A stretch of DNA of 64,000 nucleotides from JBBDJB01 sp040880125 (GCA_040880125.1 JBBDJB010000024.1:60137-124136), one strand, 5' to 3'. Counted from the stretch's first letter, positions 55,556-63,945 are shown. The notes: generated by a model not told the origin, from the sequence alone. Made by a program: numbers and translations.

Positions 55556-56542
55556 TCAATACCGGAAGAACCGCGTCCAAGCCGGGGCGCGGTCCGCGGT
55601 CCGCTTCACTGGGACGGGCGTCGGGACGTGCGTCGAGGCCGCCGGTGAAAGGTTGAGTCGCAGGTTCGGATCGGCCAGATCCATCGCCGAATAGCCGGGG
55701 TAGTTCGGCATCGCCCACTTCTGTTGCGGATCGCCGATCGGCTGATTGATCCGGACGTCGCCCACGTCGATCGTCAACGTCGGCACCAGCGGCGCCCCAG
55801 GCATACGAATCTCGATCCGCTGCGGCAGCGACACGCCGGTTGTCGGATCGTAGCGGTGGTCGCTGGCGATGGCACTGGCCACCGGCTGCCCGTCGATGTA
55901 CACGTGCTGCTCCAGGACCAGCGCCTGGTTCTCCTCGATAATCGTCAGCTTCTCGACCTGGCCCAGCTCGGTTTGCCGTGCGGAGCGCATCTCGATCGCC
56001 CCATCACGCCGCCGCGTCGGTCCGCGATAGTCGGCGCCGGGCTCGAAGCGGACCAGCCCCAGGGCCTCGACCAGCCACTCCGGCTCGATCGGAATCAACT
56101 GCCGGGCGGCGCTGTGCGCGTACTGCCCGTGCCGGCAGAAGTAGAGCGCCGGCGGCTGATTGCGGCGAATCCACAACCAGAACAACTCGTCGTTGCTGCC
56201 CAGGTCGACTTCGGTCGAGCCCATTAAACCGGCGGTCAGGCGGAGCCGCCGCGGCCGCTCCATGGCGATGCTGCCCGAGAGCGACGACGGCAATCCGGCG
56301 ATGCCGATGGTGGCGTTGTTCGTGGTATACGTGCTCACGCGGTCGGTGTTGCGGTTCACCGCCTCGATCACCTGGTTCAGGCTGGCGGTCTCCGGCAGCA
56401 CGTGCGGCGCAGCGGGAGCCGCCGGAGCGAACGGCATCGGCAGCGGACCCATGCAGTGCGCGCCGCCGGCGCACAACAGCACGAGCAGCGCGAACAGATG
56501 GATTGCCGTACGATGCAAAAGTCGCTTCCTTGCGTTCAACAT
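55556..56542 (-). CDS. LolA/LolB-like exported protein
   Basis: A 328-residue exported protein. Signal peptide about residues 10-30 (IHLFALLVLLCAGGAHC); the cysteine at its end could be lipidated. The body resembles LolA/LolB or DUF4292-type lipoprotein carriers: NQVIEAVNRNTDRVSTYTTN, a two-strand MERPRRLRLTAGLMGSTEVD, and LGSNDELFWLWIRRNQPPAL. Such proteins bind lipids or lipoproteins in the periplasm. The assignment is by fold-like features only. The C-terminus runs to a short Pro-rich tail. Confidence 0.7.
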   Translation of the reverse strand: MLNARKRLLHRTAIHLFALLVLLCAGGAHCMGPLPMPFAPAAPAAPHVLPETASLNQVIEAVNRNTDRVSTYTTNNATIGIAGLPSSLSGSIAMERPRRLRLTAGLMGSTEVDLGSNDELFWLWIRRNQPPALYFCRHGQYAHSAARQLIPIEPEWLVEALGLVRFEPGADYRGPTRRRDGAIEMRSARQTELGQVEKLTIIEENQALVLEQHVYIDGQPVASAIASDHRYDPTTGVSLPQRIEIRMPGAPLVPTLTIDVGDVRINQPIGDPQQKWAMPNYPGYSAMDLADPNLRLNLSPAASTHVPTPVPVKRTADRAPAWTRFFRY

Positions 56543-56552
56543 TTTTAGCCGA

Positions 56553-56619
56553 GTAGGGTCCGCTGTGCGGACCGAAGTTCCTCATTCGCTCATGCGATGG
56601 TCCGTACAGCGGACCCTAC
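56553..56619. repeat. Nested inverted repeat, family E
   Basis: GTAGGGTCCGCTGTGCGGAC (56553-56572, plus C) and GGTCCGTACAGCGGACCCTA (56599-56618, plus C) are inverted copies, 20 of 21 bases matching, and each arm is itself a hairpin (GGTCCGC/GCGGACC). It lies between two minus-strand genes. Confidence 0.85.
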
Positions 56620-56635
56620 GATTGCGCGACGCGGC

Positions 56636-57157
56636 TCACGACGCGTCGGAGTACAAAAGCTTCGTTAGTTCCTCTTGAATCTCGGCGGCACGCTCGGGCG
56701 TAGGCGTGGTGGCCAGGATTCTGTAGGTCGTCTCGCGTCGCGGGCAGTACAACTCCGTCCACTCGCGGCCCTCCTCGTCGTGCTCCGTCTCTTCCAACCG
56801 CAGCACGCGCCGCCGAACCAACAGCAGCGACAATACATATCTCATGTCGACACTGCCCGGCTGGTCGGCCAGTTCGTCGAGCAGGTCGAGCAGCACGTCG
56901 TTCGGCGCGAGCGTCGGCCGCTTGGCGTCTTTCTCCGGCATCCGCGACTTCCACCAGCCCAGCGCACCCTCGGGCGGTCCGTTCCAGGAATCGGCGCCGT
57001 AATCGTGGCGCACGACGTTCTTCCCTTCGGACAAGAGCGCGGAGTAGAACATCTCCCCCGGCTCGAAAGCCCGACCGGTGGCGGCGCAGTGCCGAGTGCA
57101 TCGCTGTACTTCGAAGTCCATCATCTCGCCAGTTCCGCTGGGCAGCGGTTTCGCCAT
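56636..57157 (-). CDS. Hypothetical conserved protein
   Basis: A 173-residue soluble protein of unknown function; the true start may be the methionines at residues 12-13 (57124 or 57121), where sequence becomes family-like: MMDFEVQRCTRHCAATGRAF. Early cysteines (RCTRHC) and the segment EPGEMFYSALLSEGKNVVRH suggest a small metal site, but this is inference. No signal peptide or membrane segment. It precedes the LolA-like gene on the same strand, separated by the nested inverted repeat. Confidence 0.7.
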   Translation of the reverse strand: MAKPLPSGTGEMMDFEVQRCTRHCAATGRAFEPGEMFYSALLSEGKNVVRHDYGADSWNGPPEGALGWWKSRMPEKDAKRPTLAPNDVLLDLLDELADQPGSVDMRYVLSLLLVRRRVLRLEETEHDEEGREWTELYCPRRETTYRILATTPTPERAAEIQEELTKLLYSDAS

Positions 57158-57220
57158 GCCATCGACCGCGCCGACGGGCTCAAAAAAGCCGGGGGATCGT
57201 ACGCGAAACGCCCCGCTGGC

Positions 57221-57457
57221 TCAAGATGCGGTGAAAAAGCGGCGGTCGGTTCCGCCCGGCCCGATGTCTATACGGATCCGACGTGCACATCGCGGGCAGT
57301 GACCGACGTAGGCGGTCTGGTCGCGATTGATGTAAACCCTTGCGTAGACAGAACAACAGGCGAACTGCACGCCCACGAACCGCCGCCCGTGGCCGCTGGC
57401 ATCATCGCGGCGAGAGTGCTGGTCACCCTGGGATAGGTCAAGATAGTCGCCGGGCAT
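57221..57457 (-). CDS. Small cysteine-containing protein
   Basis: A 78-residue frame starting MPGDYLDLSQGDQHSRRDDA. The C-terminal half, RRFVGVQFACCSVYARVYIN followed by RDQTAYVGHCPRCARRIRI, has a CC pair and a CPRC pair that could bind zinc, and reads like a conserved small planctomycete protein. No strong ribosome binding site. It lies just upstream of the 173-residue protein gene, same strand. Confidence 0.6.
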   Translation of the reverse strand: MPGDYLDLSQGDQHSRRDDASGHGRRFVGVQFACCSVYARVYINRDQTAYVGHCPRCARRIRIDIGPGGTDRRFFTAS

Positions 57458-57478
57458 GGGCGGTTTTGCCGTCGTATC

Positions 57479-57575
57479 GTGGCACAGTAGTTTCTGTCCG
57501 TGCCCCTCCCTTTGCGGCACTAGACATTCCTTCTGAGCGGTCAATCCGTGGCGGTACAGACACTCCCGTTTGTGT
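57479..57575. repeat. Two degenerate family A palindromes
   Basis: GTGGCACAGTAGTTTCTGTC at 57479 and GTGGCGGTACAGACACTCCC at 57549. Both keep the GTGGC lead-in but have mismatched arms, so they look like old copies. Confidence 0.6.
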
Positions 57576-57780
57576 CTTTGCACGCTGCTCTCACGGGGTC
57601 GCCATAGAATCCTGCAGGACGCCGGGCGGGGCAAGGCCGGTTTTATCGGGGTTTTGCTACCTGATCCGCCGCCCGGCCGCCCTTTGCGATCCTTCTGGCA
57701 GCGGCTTTTGTCTTGCCGGAGCGGATTTGGTCCGTTAAAGTTGAGGTGTTCGTTCCGCTAACATTCGAGTTTGGCGCCGA

Positions 57781-57808
57781 TTGGCCGCCGCTTCTGGACC
57801 GATAAAAT
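57781..57808 (+). promoter_or_regulatory. Candidate sigma-70 promoter for the leu leader
   Basis: TTGGCC (57781-57786) and TAAAAT (57803-57808) are separated by 16 bases. Transcription would start within a few bases of the leader ATG at 57813, so the leader peptide might be read from a leaderless or nearly leaderless RNA; no ribosome binding site is seen before the ATG. An upstream promoter cannot be excluded. Confidence 0.4.
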
Positions 57809-57812
57809 CCCT

Positions 57813-57872
57813 ATGCCACGCACCGGACTGCTAGCCCTGTTGCTACCCTTGCTTGCCTTGGGCAAGCCTTAG
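57813..57872 (+). CDS. leuL: leu operon leader peptide
   Basis: Nineteen codons, MPRTGLLALLLPLLALGKP, then TAG. Eight of the eleven residues from 6 to 16 are leucine, using CTG, CTA, TTG and CTT codons. It lies about 250 bases upstream of leuA, on the same strand, and its 3' end participates in the RNA switch described for 57851-57946. The leucine density and position match classical leu attenuator leader peptides; a ribosome short of charged leucyl-tRNA would stall within codons 6-16. No good ribosome binding site precedes it. Confidence 0.8.
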   Translation: MPRTGLLALLLPLLALGKP

Positions 57873-57946
57873 GGCGGGTGCGCTGCTGATTTTGAACCAA
57901 CGGCCATCTCCAAACCCTGAGGCCCCAAAGGCTTCAGGGTTTTTTC
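57851..57946 (+). promoter_or_regulatory. Transcription attenuator of leuA (pause hairpin, antiterminator, terminator)
   Basis: Three mutually exclusive pairings. 1:2, GCTTGCC (57851-57857) with GGCAAGC (57861-57867). 2:3, GCCTTAGGG (57866-57874), which contains the leader stop codon, with CCCTGAGGC (57915-57923), nine pairs. 3:4, AACCCTGAGGCC (57913-57924) with GGCTTCAGGGTT (57930-57941), the terminator. A ribosome that stalls on the leucine codons leaves segment 2 free to pair with 3, preventing the terminator; a ribosome that reaches the stop covers segment 2 and lets 3:4 form. Confidence 0.8.
57912..57946 (+). terminator. Intrinsic terminator of the leu attenuator
   Basis: Twelve- to thirteen-pair stem with one G-T wobble and a CCAAA loop, ending in TTTTTT. 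No independent gene ends just upstream except the leader peptide, and leuA begins about 180 bases downstream, which fits a regulatory rather than an end-of-operon terminator. Confidence 0.85.
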
Positions 57947-58124
57947 GTTCATTCGTATTCCCACGCGCGTAGAAGGTTTCATGGCATGACGGCTCGCCGC
58001 AACGACCCCTCGAGGGCCTGGCTGGTGCTACCGGCGCCGGCTAGATGCCGGCCGACCCGATGAGATACCCGCGCGGCGGCACGGGCCGTTTGCCACCACT
58101 CCTTCATGCGAAACGAGCTCTCTC

Positions 58125-59684
58125 ATGTCCCAGCCACGACAGATCAAGATCTTCGACACCACGCTCCGCGACGGCGAGCAGTCGCCCGGCGCGAGCATGA
58201 ACATCAAAGAGAAGTTGGAAGTCGCCCACGCCCTGGTCGACCTGGGCGTCGACATTATCGAGGCCGGCTTCCCCATTGCCTCGCCCGGCGACTTCGAAGC
58301 GGTCCGCGCGATCGCCAGCGAAGTCCGCGGCTCGACCGTCTGCGGTCTGGCCCGCTGCAATGAGGCCGACATCGACCGTGCCTGGGAGGCGCTCACGCCG
58401 GCCGAGTCGGCGCGGATTCACGTCTTTCTGGCCACCAGCGCGATTCATCGCGAGTTCAAGCTGAAGATGACCAAGGACCAGATCATCGAGCGGGCCGTGC
58501 GCGGGGTGAAGCGGGCGGTCGGATACTGCGGCGACGTCGAGTTCTCGCCCGAGGACGCCGCCCGCACGGAGATCGAGTTCCTCTGCGACGTCGTCGAGGC
58601 TGCCATCGACAGCGGCGCCACGACCGTGAACATCCCGGATACGGTGGGTTACGCCACGCCCGCGCATATGGGCCGCGTGATCCGCACGCTGGTCGAGCGT
58701 GTGCCGAATATCAACAACGCCGTGATCAGCGTCCATTGCCACAACGATCTTGGCCTGGCGGTGGCCAACAGCCTGGCCGCCGTCGAGAACGGAGCCGGGC
58801 AGATCGAATGCACGATCAACGGTATCGGCGAACGCGCGGGCAACTGCTCGCTGGAAGAGGTGGTGATGGCGCTTCGCACCCGCCGCGACTACTACGGCTG
58901 CGACACTCGCATCCAGACCAGGCGGCTCGTGCCAGCCAGCCGTCTGGTTGCCAACGTCACCGGCATGCAAGTGCAGCGGAACAAGGCGGTGGTTGGGCGG
59001 AATGCCTTCGCACACGAGGCGGGTATCCACCAGGACGGCATGCTCAAGGAGCGGACCACCTACGAGATCATGCGGCCCGAGGACGTCGGCTTCACGAAGA
59101 CCGACCTGGTGCTGGGCAAGCACAGCGGCCGCGCGGCGCTGGCCGATCGCGCTCGGGCGCTGGGTTATCACCTGGAGGTCGATCAGCTTCAGTCGGTGTT
59201 CGAGGAGTTCAAGGAACTGGCCGACAAAAAGAAGGACATCTACGACGGCGACATCGCCGCCCTGATCGAGCAGCAGATCCACAACGTGCCGGATCTGTGG
59301 GAGATGGTCTCCTACCAGGTGCAGGCCGCCAGCGGGCAGCCGCCCACCGTGCGCCTGACGTTGCGGCGCGGGGACGAACAGTTCACCGAGGAGGTGTGCT
59401 CGGGCGACGGGCCGCTCGATGCGCTCTTTCTGGCGATCGAGCAGTTGACGGGCATCAGCGTGATCTGCCGCGACTTTCAGGTTCACAGCGTCACGCGAGG
59501 CAAGGACGCGCAAGCCGACGCAACGGTCGAGGCCGAGCACGAGGGCCAGCTCTACCGCGGCCACGGCGTCTCGACCGACAGTGTGGAAGCGGGAGCGCTG
59601 GCCTACCTGAACGCAGTCAACCGCGTGGCCATCAGCGCAGGCCGCCCGGCCCGACGCCAAGCAACCGATACGGTCGAGCCGTAA
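58125..59684 (+). CDS. leuA: 2-isopropylmalate synthase
   Basis: A 519-residue enzyme that condenses acetyl-CoA with 2-oxoisovalerate, the first committed step of leucine synthesis. The TIM-barrel catalytic domain (about 1-275) begins with IFDTTLRDGEQSPGASMNI and carries the metal ligands in SVHCHNDLGLAVANSLAAVE (the HxH pair) and the GAGQIECTINGIGERAGN signature. The C-terminal regulatory (LeuA allosteric) domain covers about 385-505, so leucine feedback inhibition is likely in addition to the attenuator upstream. Length and domain order are those of LeuA rather than citramalate synthase or homocitrate synthase. Confidence 0.95.
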   Translation: MSQPRQIKIFDTTLRDGEQSPGASMNIKEKLEVAHALVDLGVDIIEAGFPIASPGDFEAVRAIASEVRGSTVCGLARCNEADIDRAWEALTPAESARIHVFLATSAIHREFKLKMTKDQIIERAVRGVKRAVGYCGDVEFSPEDAARTEIEFLCDVVEAAIDSGATTVNIPDTVGYATPAHMGRVIRTLVERVPNINNAVISVHCHNDLGLAVANSLAAVENGAGQIECTINGIGERAGNCSLEEVVMALRTRRDYYGCDTRIQTRRLVPASRLVANVTGMQVQRNKAVVGRNAFAHEAGIHQDGMLKERTTYEIMRPEDVGFTKTDLVLGKHSGRAALADRARALGYHLEVDQLQSVFEEFKELADKKKDIYDGDIAALIEQQIHNVPDLWEMVSYQVQAASGQPPTVRLTLRRGDEQFTEEVCSGDGPLDALFLAIEQLTGISVICRDFQVHSVTRGKDAQADATVEAEHEGQLYRGHGVSTDSVEAGALAYLNAVNRVAISAGRPARRQATDTVEP

Positions 59685-59685
59685 A

Positions 59686-59716
59686 GGGTGCCACTGTTTG
59701 CATATCCAGCAGTGCC
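59686..59716. repeat. Family B palindrome
   Basis: GGGTGCCACTGTTTGCATAT followed by CCAGCAGTGCC, directly after the leuA stop codon. Arms are slightly degenerate. Confidence 0.75.
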
Positions 59717-59813
59717 TTTGGTTGCGAGCGTTTCCGAGACTGACCTTTGATGGCGGTTGGCGTTGCTCGCCCTTGGAACCGGCTCGTTCTTCCGAAGTCC
59801 CGACTCGGCTGCC

Positions 59814-60227
59814 TTATAACGCCTTGTACCCCACGTAGTGTCGCTGAAAACGCTCCTTGCCCTCGCGGAGAAAGTCGGCGAACTCCCACAGGGCCGCTTC
59901 CAGGCGATCGGCGTACTCCGGCCGCACGATGTAGGTAAACGCCGGCAGCGCCGTACCGTCGCTCAGCTCCACACCCACTTCCTGCCGAAGGTACATCTCG
60001 CCTTCGAAGCGGTCGAGCCGCTGCCACGCGGCGTCAGATAGATCGCGATAAACCAAGCCCTCCACGCGTCCGCCGTCTACAGGCAACAGCGCCGGATAGT
60101 GCTCGCCCCGCACCTGGCGGCGGCTGAAACCCTGCAGCACCGCCGGCGCGCGGGCCGCATCACAACCGGCCACCTGCCGGAAGATGTCCTCGCACATCAG
60201 CGTGCCGTAGGCAAAAAGGTGAGGCAT
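59814..60227 (-). CDS. Gamma-glutamylcyclotransferase-like (AIG2/GGCT fold) protein
   Basis: A 137-residue small enzyme of the GGCT fold. The signature YGTLM is at residues 7-11, and the catalytic glutamate is probably Glu75 in LDRFEGEMYLRQEV. Members cleave gamma-glutamyl or gamma-glutamylamine bonds to give 5-oxoproline; the exact substrate is not visible. Length is typical. It precedes no obvious partner and converges with leuA. Confidence 0.88.
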   Translation of the reverse strand: MPHLFAYGTLMCEDIFRQVAGCDAARAPAVLQGFSRRQVRGEHYPALLPVDGGRVEGLVYRDLSDAAWQRLDRFEGEMYLRQEVGVELSDGTALPAFTYIVRPEYADRLEAALWEFADFLREGKERFQRHYVGYKAL

Positions 60228-60254
60228 GATCTGTTTCTGGGGTCCATGAATCCT

Positions 60255-60572
60255 TCATGGCGGAGTGAAGCCATTAGGCCGTGGCGCCAAATGCCACCAG
60301 CCCACCGGCACCGCTACGGCGGGAAGTGAGCTGCCTCGGACGACGTCCACCGCGCGACATGGCAGATAGATCGCCCGTGGGCCGACCCACACCAGTGTGT
60401 GGCGAAATCCACCCGGCGTCTGCACGACTTCGCGAAGTCCGTACAACTGATCGCCGACCGCAACGGTCCAGTCGTGTTCGAAATGGAATAGCGGCTGAGC
60501 GCGGGCGGGCAGTGGAAATGCCGCGAAGGACAGGATCAAGATCGCGATGGTATGAAATCGGAAAATCAGCAT
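60255..60572 (-). CDS. Small exported protein of unknown function
   Basis: A 105-residue protein. Signal peptide MLIFRFHTIAILILSFAAFP, cleaved after ARA. The mature part is short, rich in Trp/Val/Gly (HFEHDWTVAVGDQLYGLREV) and ends in a Pro-rich tail. No known domain. It lies between the NTF2-like gene and the GGCT-like gene, all minus strand, so the three may form a unit. Confidence 0.6.
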   Translation of the reverse strand: MLIFRFHTIAILILSFAAFPLPARAQPLFHFEHDWTVAVGDQLYGLREVVQTPGGFRHTLVWVGPRAIYLPCRAVDVVRGSSLPAVAVPVGWWHLAPRPNGFTPP

Positions 60573-60608
60573 GGTCGAGATGTGGGCAATGCCTCACAAT
60601 ATGGAGAT

Positions 60609-61412
60609 TCACTCGCTCGGATCATCGGCCTGCACAAACTCCGGAACATTGGCCGCCGGGTCAATCGCCAGCGCCTTTTGATAGGACGACACCGCGTCCT
60701 CGGCATCGCCGGCAAACAGCGCCGTACGGCCGCGCAGGATCCACGCTTCCGCGTCATCGGGCGAATCACCAGTCAGCGACTTGGCGGTCGCATACGCCTC
60801 GGTGAAACGAAACGCGCTGAACAGGGCACGCGCTTTGGCGGCCAGATCGCCCGCCTGGTCCAGCCGGGCGATTTGGGCATCCATGGCTTGCCAGACGGCC
60901 TCGTCGAGCTTCGTCGGACTGTCGGCCCGGCCCATTTCGACCGGCCACCAGCGGTTCTCGGTGATCTTCCACTCGCCGTTTACCTTGCGAAGGCGATAAA
61001 GCTCGTCGACCACCTCGACCGCTCCGTTACCTTCGATGGTCGTGCGGTAGCGCACCTCCGCGCGATCGCCTTCGATCTGGCTCGCGACGTTGGAGAACGA
61101 CATCGCCAATTCCGTCGGCGGCGCGGCGCGGAATCGCAGTCGCCGGGTCGCCTCGATTTGGGCGCGGCTCAGCTTCGTGTCGTACTTGCCGGGGTGGGCC
61201 AAACGCCCGCCCACGATCTGGCCGTTCGCATCCCAGGCGGCGATGTACTTCTCGAAGTCATGCCGCTGGAAACCTGCCCGCTGCGACTGCTGGACCAACT
61301 CGACGACAGCTCCTTCATCCTCGCTCGATGAAGCGGACCTCGTGCCCGCGCAAAGCAGCAGTAAGAGGAGGGCAACGGGAAAGTTCGCTTTAGCGTGTAC
61401 CATGTGATTCAC
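60609..61412 (-). CDS. Exported SnoaL/NTF2-like protein with a C-terminal TPR-like unit
   Basis: A 267-residue exported protein. Signal peptide about residues 8-27 (ANFPVALLLLLLCAGTRS). A SnoaL/NTF2-like domain (about 35-165) has the usual QRAGFQRHDFEKYIAAWDAN helix and a beta-sheet with IEGDRAEVRYRTTIEGNGAV and YRLRKVNGEWKITENRWW. A single TPR-like repeat covers about 215-255 (AEAWILRGRTALFAGDAEDA). NTF2-like domains bind small ligands or act as enzymes; none is indicated here. Two nearby methionines at the start are alternatives. Confidence 0.78.
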   Translation of the reverse strand: MNHMVHAKANFPVALLLLLLCAGTRSASSSEDEGAVVELVQQSQRAGFQRHDFEKYIAAWDANGQIVGGRLAHPGKYDTKLSRAQIEATRRLRFRAAPPTELAMSFSNVASQIEGDRAEVRYRTTIEGNGAVEVVDELYRLRKVNGEWKITENRWWPVEMGRADSPTKLDEAVWQAMDAQIARLDQAGDLAAKARALFSAFRFTEAYATAKSLTGDSPDDAEAWILRGRTALFAGDAEDAVSSYQKALAIDPAANVPEFVQADDPSE

Positions 61413-61424
61413 TTGTGCTCTGGT

Positions 61425-62174
61425 CTAGTGACGGGCCTGCAATTGTTCGGCCGCGGATTGGTCCAACGGTGTATCAACGTTCTTGAGAGAACGAAGACGC
61501 AGGGTAGTCCCGATCGCCCCAATTGCATTGACGAGGCCAAACAACAAGTATCCCGCTCCAAGCCCGCCCCACCAACAAGCGATAAAGAAACAGGCAATGC
61601 ACAAACACGCGACGGTAGACAGCACGAGGCGTCTTCGCGAGATCGGCCGCTTGTTCATTAACTCCTCGAGCACGCATTCCATGAACTGTGGCCAGTCTTC
61701 CTGCACATCCTCGGAGAAGTTTTCTCGAAAGTAGGATATGATCTCGGCGCGCTCTTCTTCGGTGAAATTTATAAGGGGAATCGCCACCTTTTCCCAGTGA
61801 GTCCAGGCGAGAATCGTGCCGCCTGCCCGACACGGCCGCCACCGTACGCGCCACACTTCCGCCAGGCCAAGCGTTGTTGTCCGGAAGATGCCGTGCTGCA
61901 CAATGGAGTTCTGTTGCAGGAACAACTTCTCGCGGAAATACGCCGCAACCAGCCATACGGAGAGTAGCAACCAACTCGACCAAAAGAGGCCGAAAAACAG
62001 GGCAAGCACGAGTCGCGCGATTCCATCGACGCCCAGACAGACAACGGCTACCGACCCAATGTCCACTGCGGCAAAGAATACGCTGCAAACGATGCCGACG
62101 ACCAGGTACCGGCGCCCCAGGCGATAGGGCTTGGCAGCATCCGGCAGTGACTGATGGTCATCCCTGGCGGTCAT
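61425..62174 (-). CDS. Membrane protein of unknown function
   Basis: A 249-residue membrane protein. The start at 62174 has a G run (GGGGGC) just upstream; the open frame extends 69 codons further without support. Two or three membrane segments lie at about residues 22-80 (first YLVVGIVCSVFFAAVDIGSV) and two at about 185-230 (VACLCIACFFIACWWGGLGA). Between them is a soluble, PH-like part with VWRVRWRPCRAGGTILAWTH. No family was recognised. It precedes the NTF2-like gene by 12 bases, so cotranscription is likely. Confidence 0.7.
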   Translation of the reverse strand: MTARDDHQSLPDAAKPYRLGRRYLVVGIVCSVFFAAVDIGSVAVVCLGVDGIARLVLALFFGLFWSSWLLLSVWLVAAYFREKLFLQQNSIVQHGIFRTTTLGLAEVWRVRWRPCRAGGTILAWTHWEKVAIPLINFTEEERAEIISYFRENFSEDVQEDWPQFMECVLEELMNKRPISRRRLVLSTVACLCIACFFIACWWGGLGAGYLLFGLVNAIGAIGTTLRLRSLKNVDTPLDQSAAEQLQARH

Positions 62175-62230
62175 GATTGCCCCCAGATGATCGCCAAACT
62201 GTTGGCCGCGGCGCAATCTTGCACCCCCCC

Positions 62231-62270
62231 AAAAAACCCCACGGCCGCCGGAGGGCGAGCGTGGGGTGTT
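62231..62270 (-). terminator. Rho-independent terminator after the SEC-C gene
   Basis: On the minus strand ACCCCACG pairs with CGTGGGGT, followed by TTTTTT. The plus-strand sequence (ACCCCACGGCCGCCGGAGGG) is nearly identical to that of the terminator at 63901-63941. Confidence 0.85.
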
Positions 62271-62365
62271 CAATTGGCCCGGTCCACACTCCAGTCGAAT
62301 GCACTCCGGCATGCCGGTAATCGATCGCGCGTCATTACCCCGCGCCGCACTCGTTCGTCCTGGCC

Positions 62366-63757
62366 TCAGCGGCCGCAGCACTTCTTAAACTTTTTTCCGC
62401 TTCCACACGGACAGGGGGCGTTGCGGCCAACCCGCTGTTCTCGGGTAATTGGCGCAGCGGGTTGGGTCGAAGGGTGCGACCGATTGTATTCCGCCGCGAA
62501 CTGTGCAAGTTCCGCTTCCGACGTCATGTCGTAGCCGGACTGTTTTCCCAACATGACGAACGATTTGGCCATGCCAAAATTGGAAGGGTCGGACAACTTG
62601 GCCTCCAAACGCGCGACCAAGCCTTCTGTCTCCAGCCACTCGACAATCTGTCTCGCCGACGGCAGCCCGTAGACGCGATCCAGAAACTCCCATAACCAAT
62701 TGAGCTCGTCAATGATCGACGCGGCCGATTCCGCATCTGTAGAAACTTTACGCGGCACGTAGTCGAGAACAAACTCCGAGACGCTACCAGGCGACATCTC
62801 GTCGACAATCTCGCCGAGATAGTTAATGCCGAATTCCAGCAGCATGTGAAACCATCCCAGGTCGCCGTGGCGCTCGACGACCTGCTGCGCTTCGTTCGAC
62901 TTGGAAAACGTGTCATGGGCTCGCTCGTAGTACGCCTGCTCGGCGTCGTGATCAATCTCGCCAGCCGGGAATATGGGCTGATCGGAGAAGATGCCGACGC
63001 CCAGTTCCGTTCGCAGTCCAGAAATGGAACTATGCGGGTTCACCGGCATTTTCAGCCCCAGACTCTCCACTCCCAGCTCCCGCCGGACGTCCTCCCAGTC
63101 ACCCATCATGCCAACGTCAAGCAGGTTGTCCGCGAATGCACGCTCGATCGGTTGGGCCGCTTCAACGGCTCGTAGCTCGACCAATCCCATCAGCAGCGTG
63201 GATTTGAAAACGAAATGGCCGTCGCAGGCATTGGCCATCATTTCCGTCAAGCATGCCACGGTGCGCCCGCGCGTTTCCGGATGGTATTGGGCCACATACC
63301 GCAGCCCACATACCGCAATTGACCGTATGAAATCCGACTTATCGTCATTCTTGGCGAGCTGAGTCAGCGGCTCGATCGCGGATTCCCCGATCTTGCCGAA
63401 AACGTGCGGCAACTCCTCGCATTCCCAGTCGCCGAACTCGTCGTCGCTGAACTCGTCGTCCAATGCGCACAACATGTCGACGAGCGGTTTCACCGCTGCC
63501 GTGGCCTTCAAATCGGCCAAGGTCCGCCAGGCCGTTATCGGTAGCAACTCGGCGTCGTCGATTTGCGGCAAGTCCGCGTCGCCCGGCCAGCCTATGTCGC
63601 TCCATTCCCGCACGAGGTTGATCAAACTGGGAATATCTTCCGCGGTGGCGCGACATGTCGCCACGTAGTAACCATCTCGGCGTTCCCAGTCAGTCAGGTG
63701 GCGAGGGCTCTCGGCCTCGGACAAACGCTCGAGTAACGATGCTTCACGGTCCGTCAT
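62366..63757 (-). CDS. SEC-C motif protein with helical N-terminal region
   Basis: A 463-residue soluble protein. The C-terminal 21 residues are a SEC-C zinc motif, RNAPCPCGSGKKFKKCCGR, as found at the end of SecA and in many stand-alone proteins. The body is largely helical; an HEAT-like region (about 60-215) has TLADLKATAAVKPLVDMLCA, IGESAIEPLTQLAKNDDKSD and LVELRAVEAAQPIERAFADN, and there are DUF1186-like features. Function is unknown. It is bracketed by two nearly identical terminators and lies next to a tRNA gene. Confidence 0.8.
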   Translation of the reverse strand: MTDREASLLERLSEAESPRHLTDWERRDGYYVATCRATAEDIPSLINLVREWSDIGWPGDADLPQIDDAELLPITAWRTLADLKATAAVKPLVDMLCALDDEFSDDEFGDWECEELPHVFGKIGESAIEPLTQLAKNDDKSDFIRSIAVCGLRYVAQYHPETRGRTVACLTEMMANACDGHFVFKSTLLMGLVELRAVEAAQPIERAFADNLLDVGMMGDWEDVRRELGVESLGLKMPVNPHSSISGLRTELGVGIFSDQPIFPAGEIDHDAEQAYYERAHDTFSKSNEAQQVVERHGDLGWFHMLLEFGINYLGEIVDEMSPGSVSEFVLDYVPRKVSTDAESAASIIDELNWLWEFLDRVYGLPSARQIVEWLETEGLVARLEAKLSDPSNFGMAKSFVMLGKQSGYDMTSEAELAQFAAEYNRSHPSTQPAAPITREQRVGRNAPCPCGSGKKFKKCCGR

Positions 63758-63900
63758 GAGTGGCAGCTCCTTGCTTTCGATCCTCGCTTGTGATCATCGC
63801 CGCGACCACAATTACCCCACATTTTTAAATATCTCCTCCGCGTCCGGCAATACAGGTGCTAGCTGTTGCCTCGCGAACTGCCGCTTCAAACGCGCAACAA

Positions 63901-63941
63901 AAAAAACCCCACGGCCGCCGCTGGGCGACCGTGGGGTTTTT
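63901..63941 (-). terminator. Terminator of the tRNA transcript, able to act in both directions
   Basis: Perfect 12-pair stem, AAAACCCCACGG with CCGTGGGGTTTT, with A/T runs on both sides. On the minus strand it lies five bases beyond the tRNA 3' end and is followed by TTTTTTTT. Confidence 0.9.
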
Positions 63942-63945
63942 CAAA

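Larger units (their letters stand above)
57458..57812. other. Intergenic region upstream of the leu leader
   Basis: Contains two degenerate family A palindromes (about 57479-57503 and 57549-57575) and the promoter candidate for leuA at 57781-57808. No gene. Confidence 0.5.

Noticed and set aside
58104..59660. Minus-strand frame of 518 codons opposite leuA
   Set aside because: Antisense shadow of the 2-isopropylmalate synthase gene; no recognisable motif.
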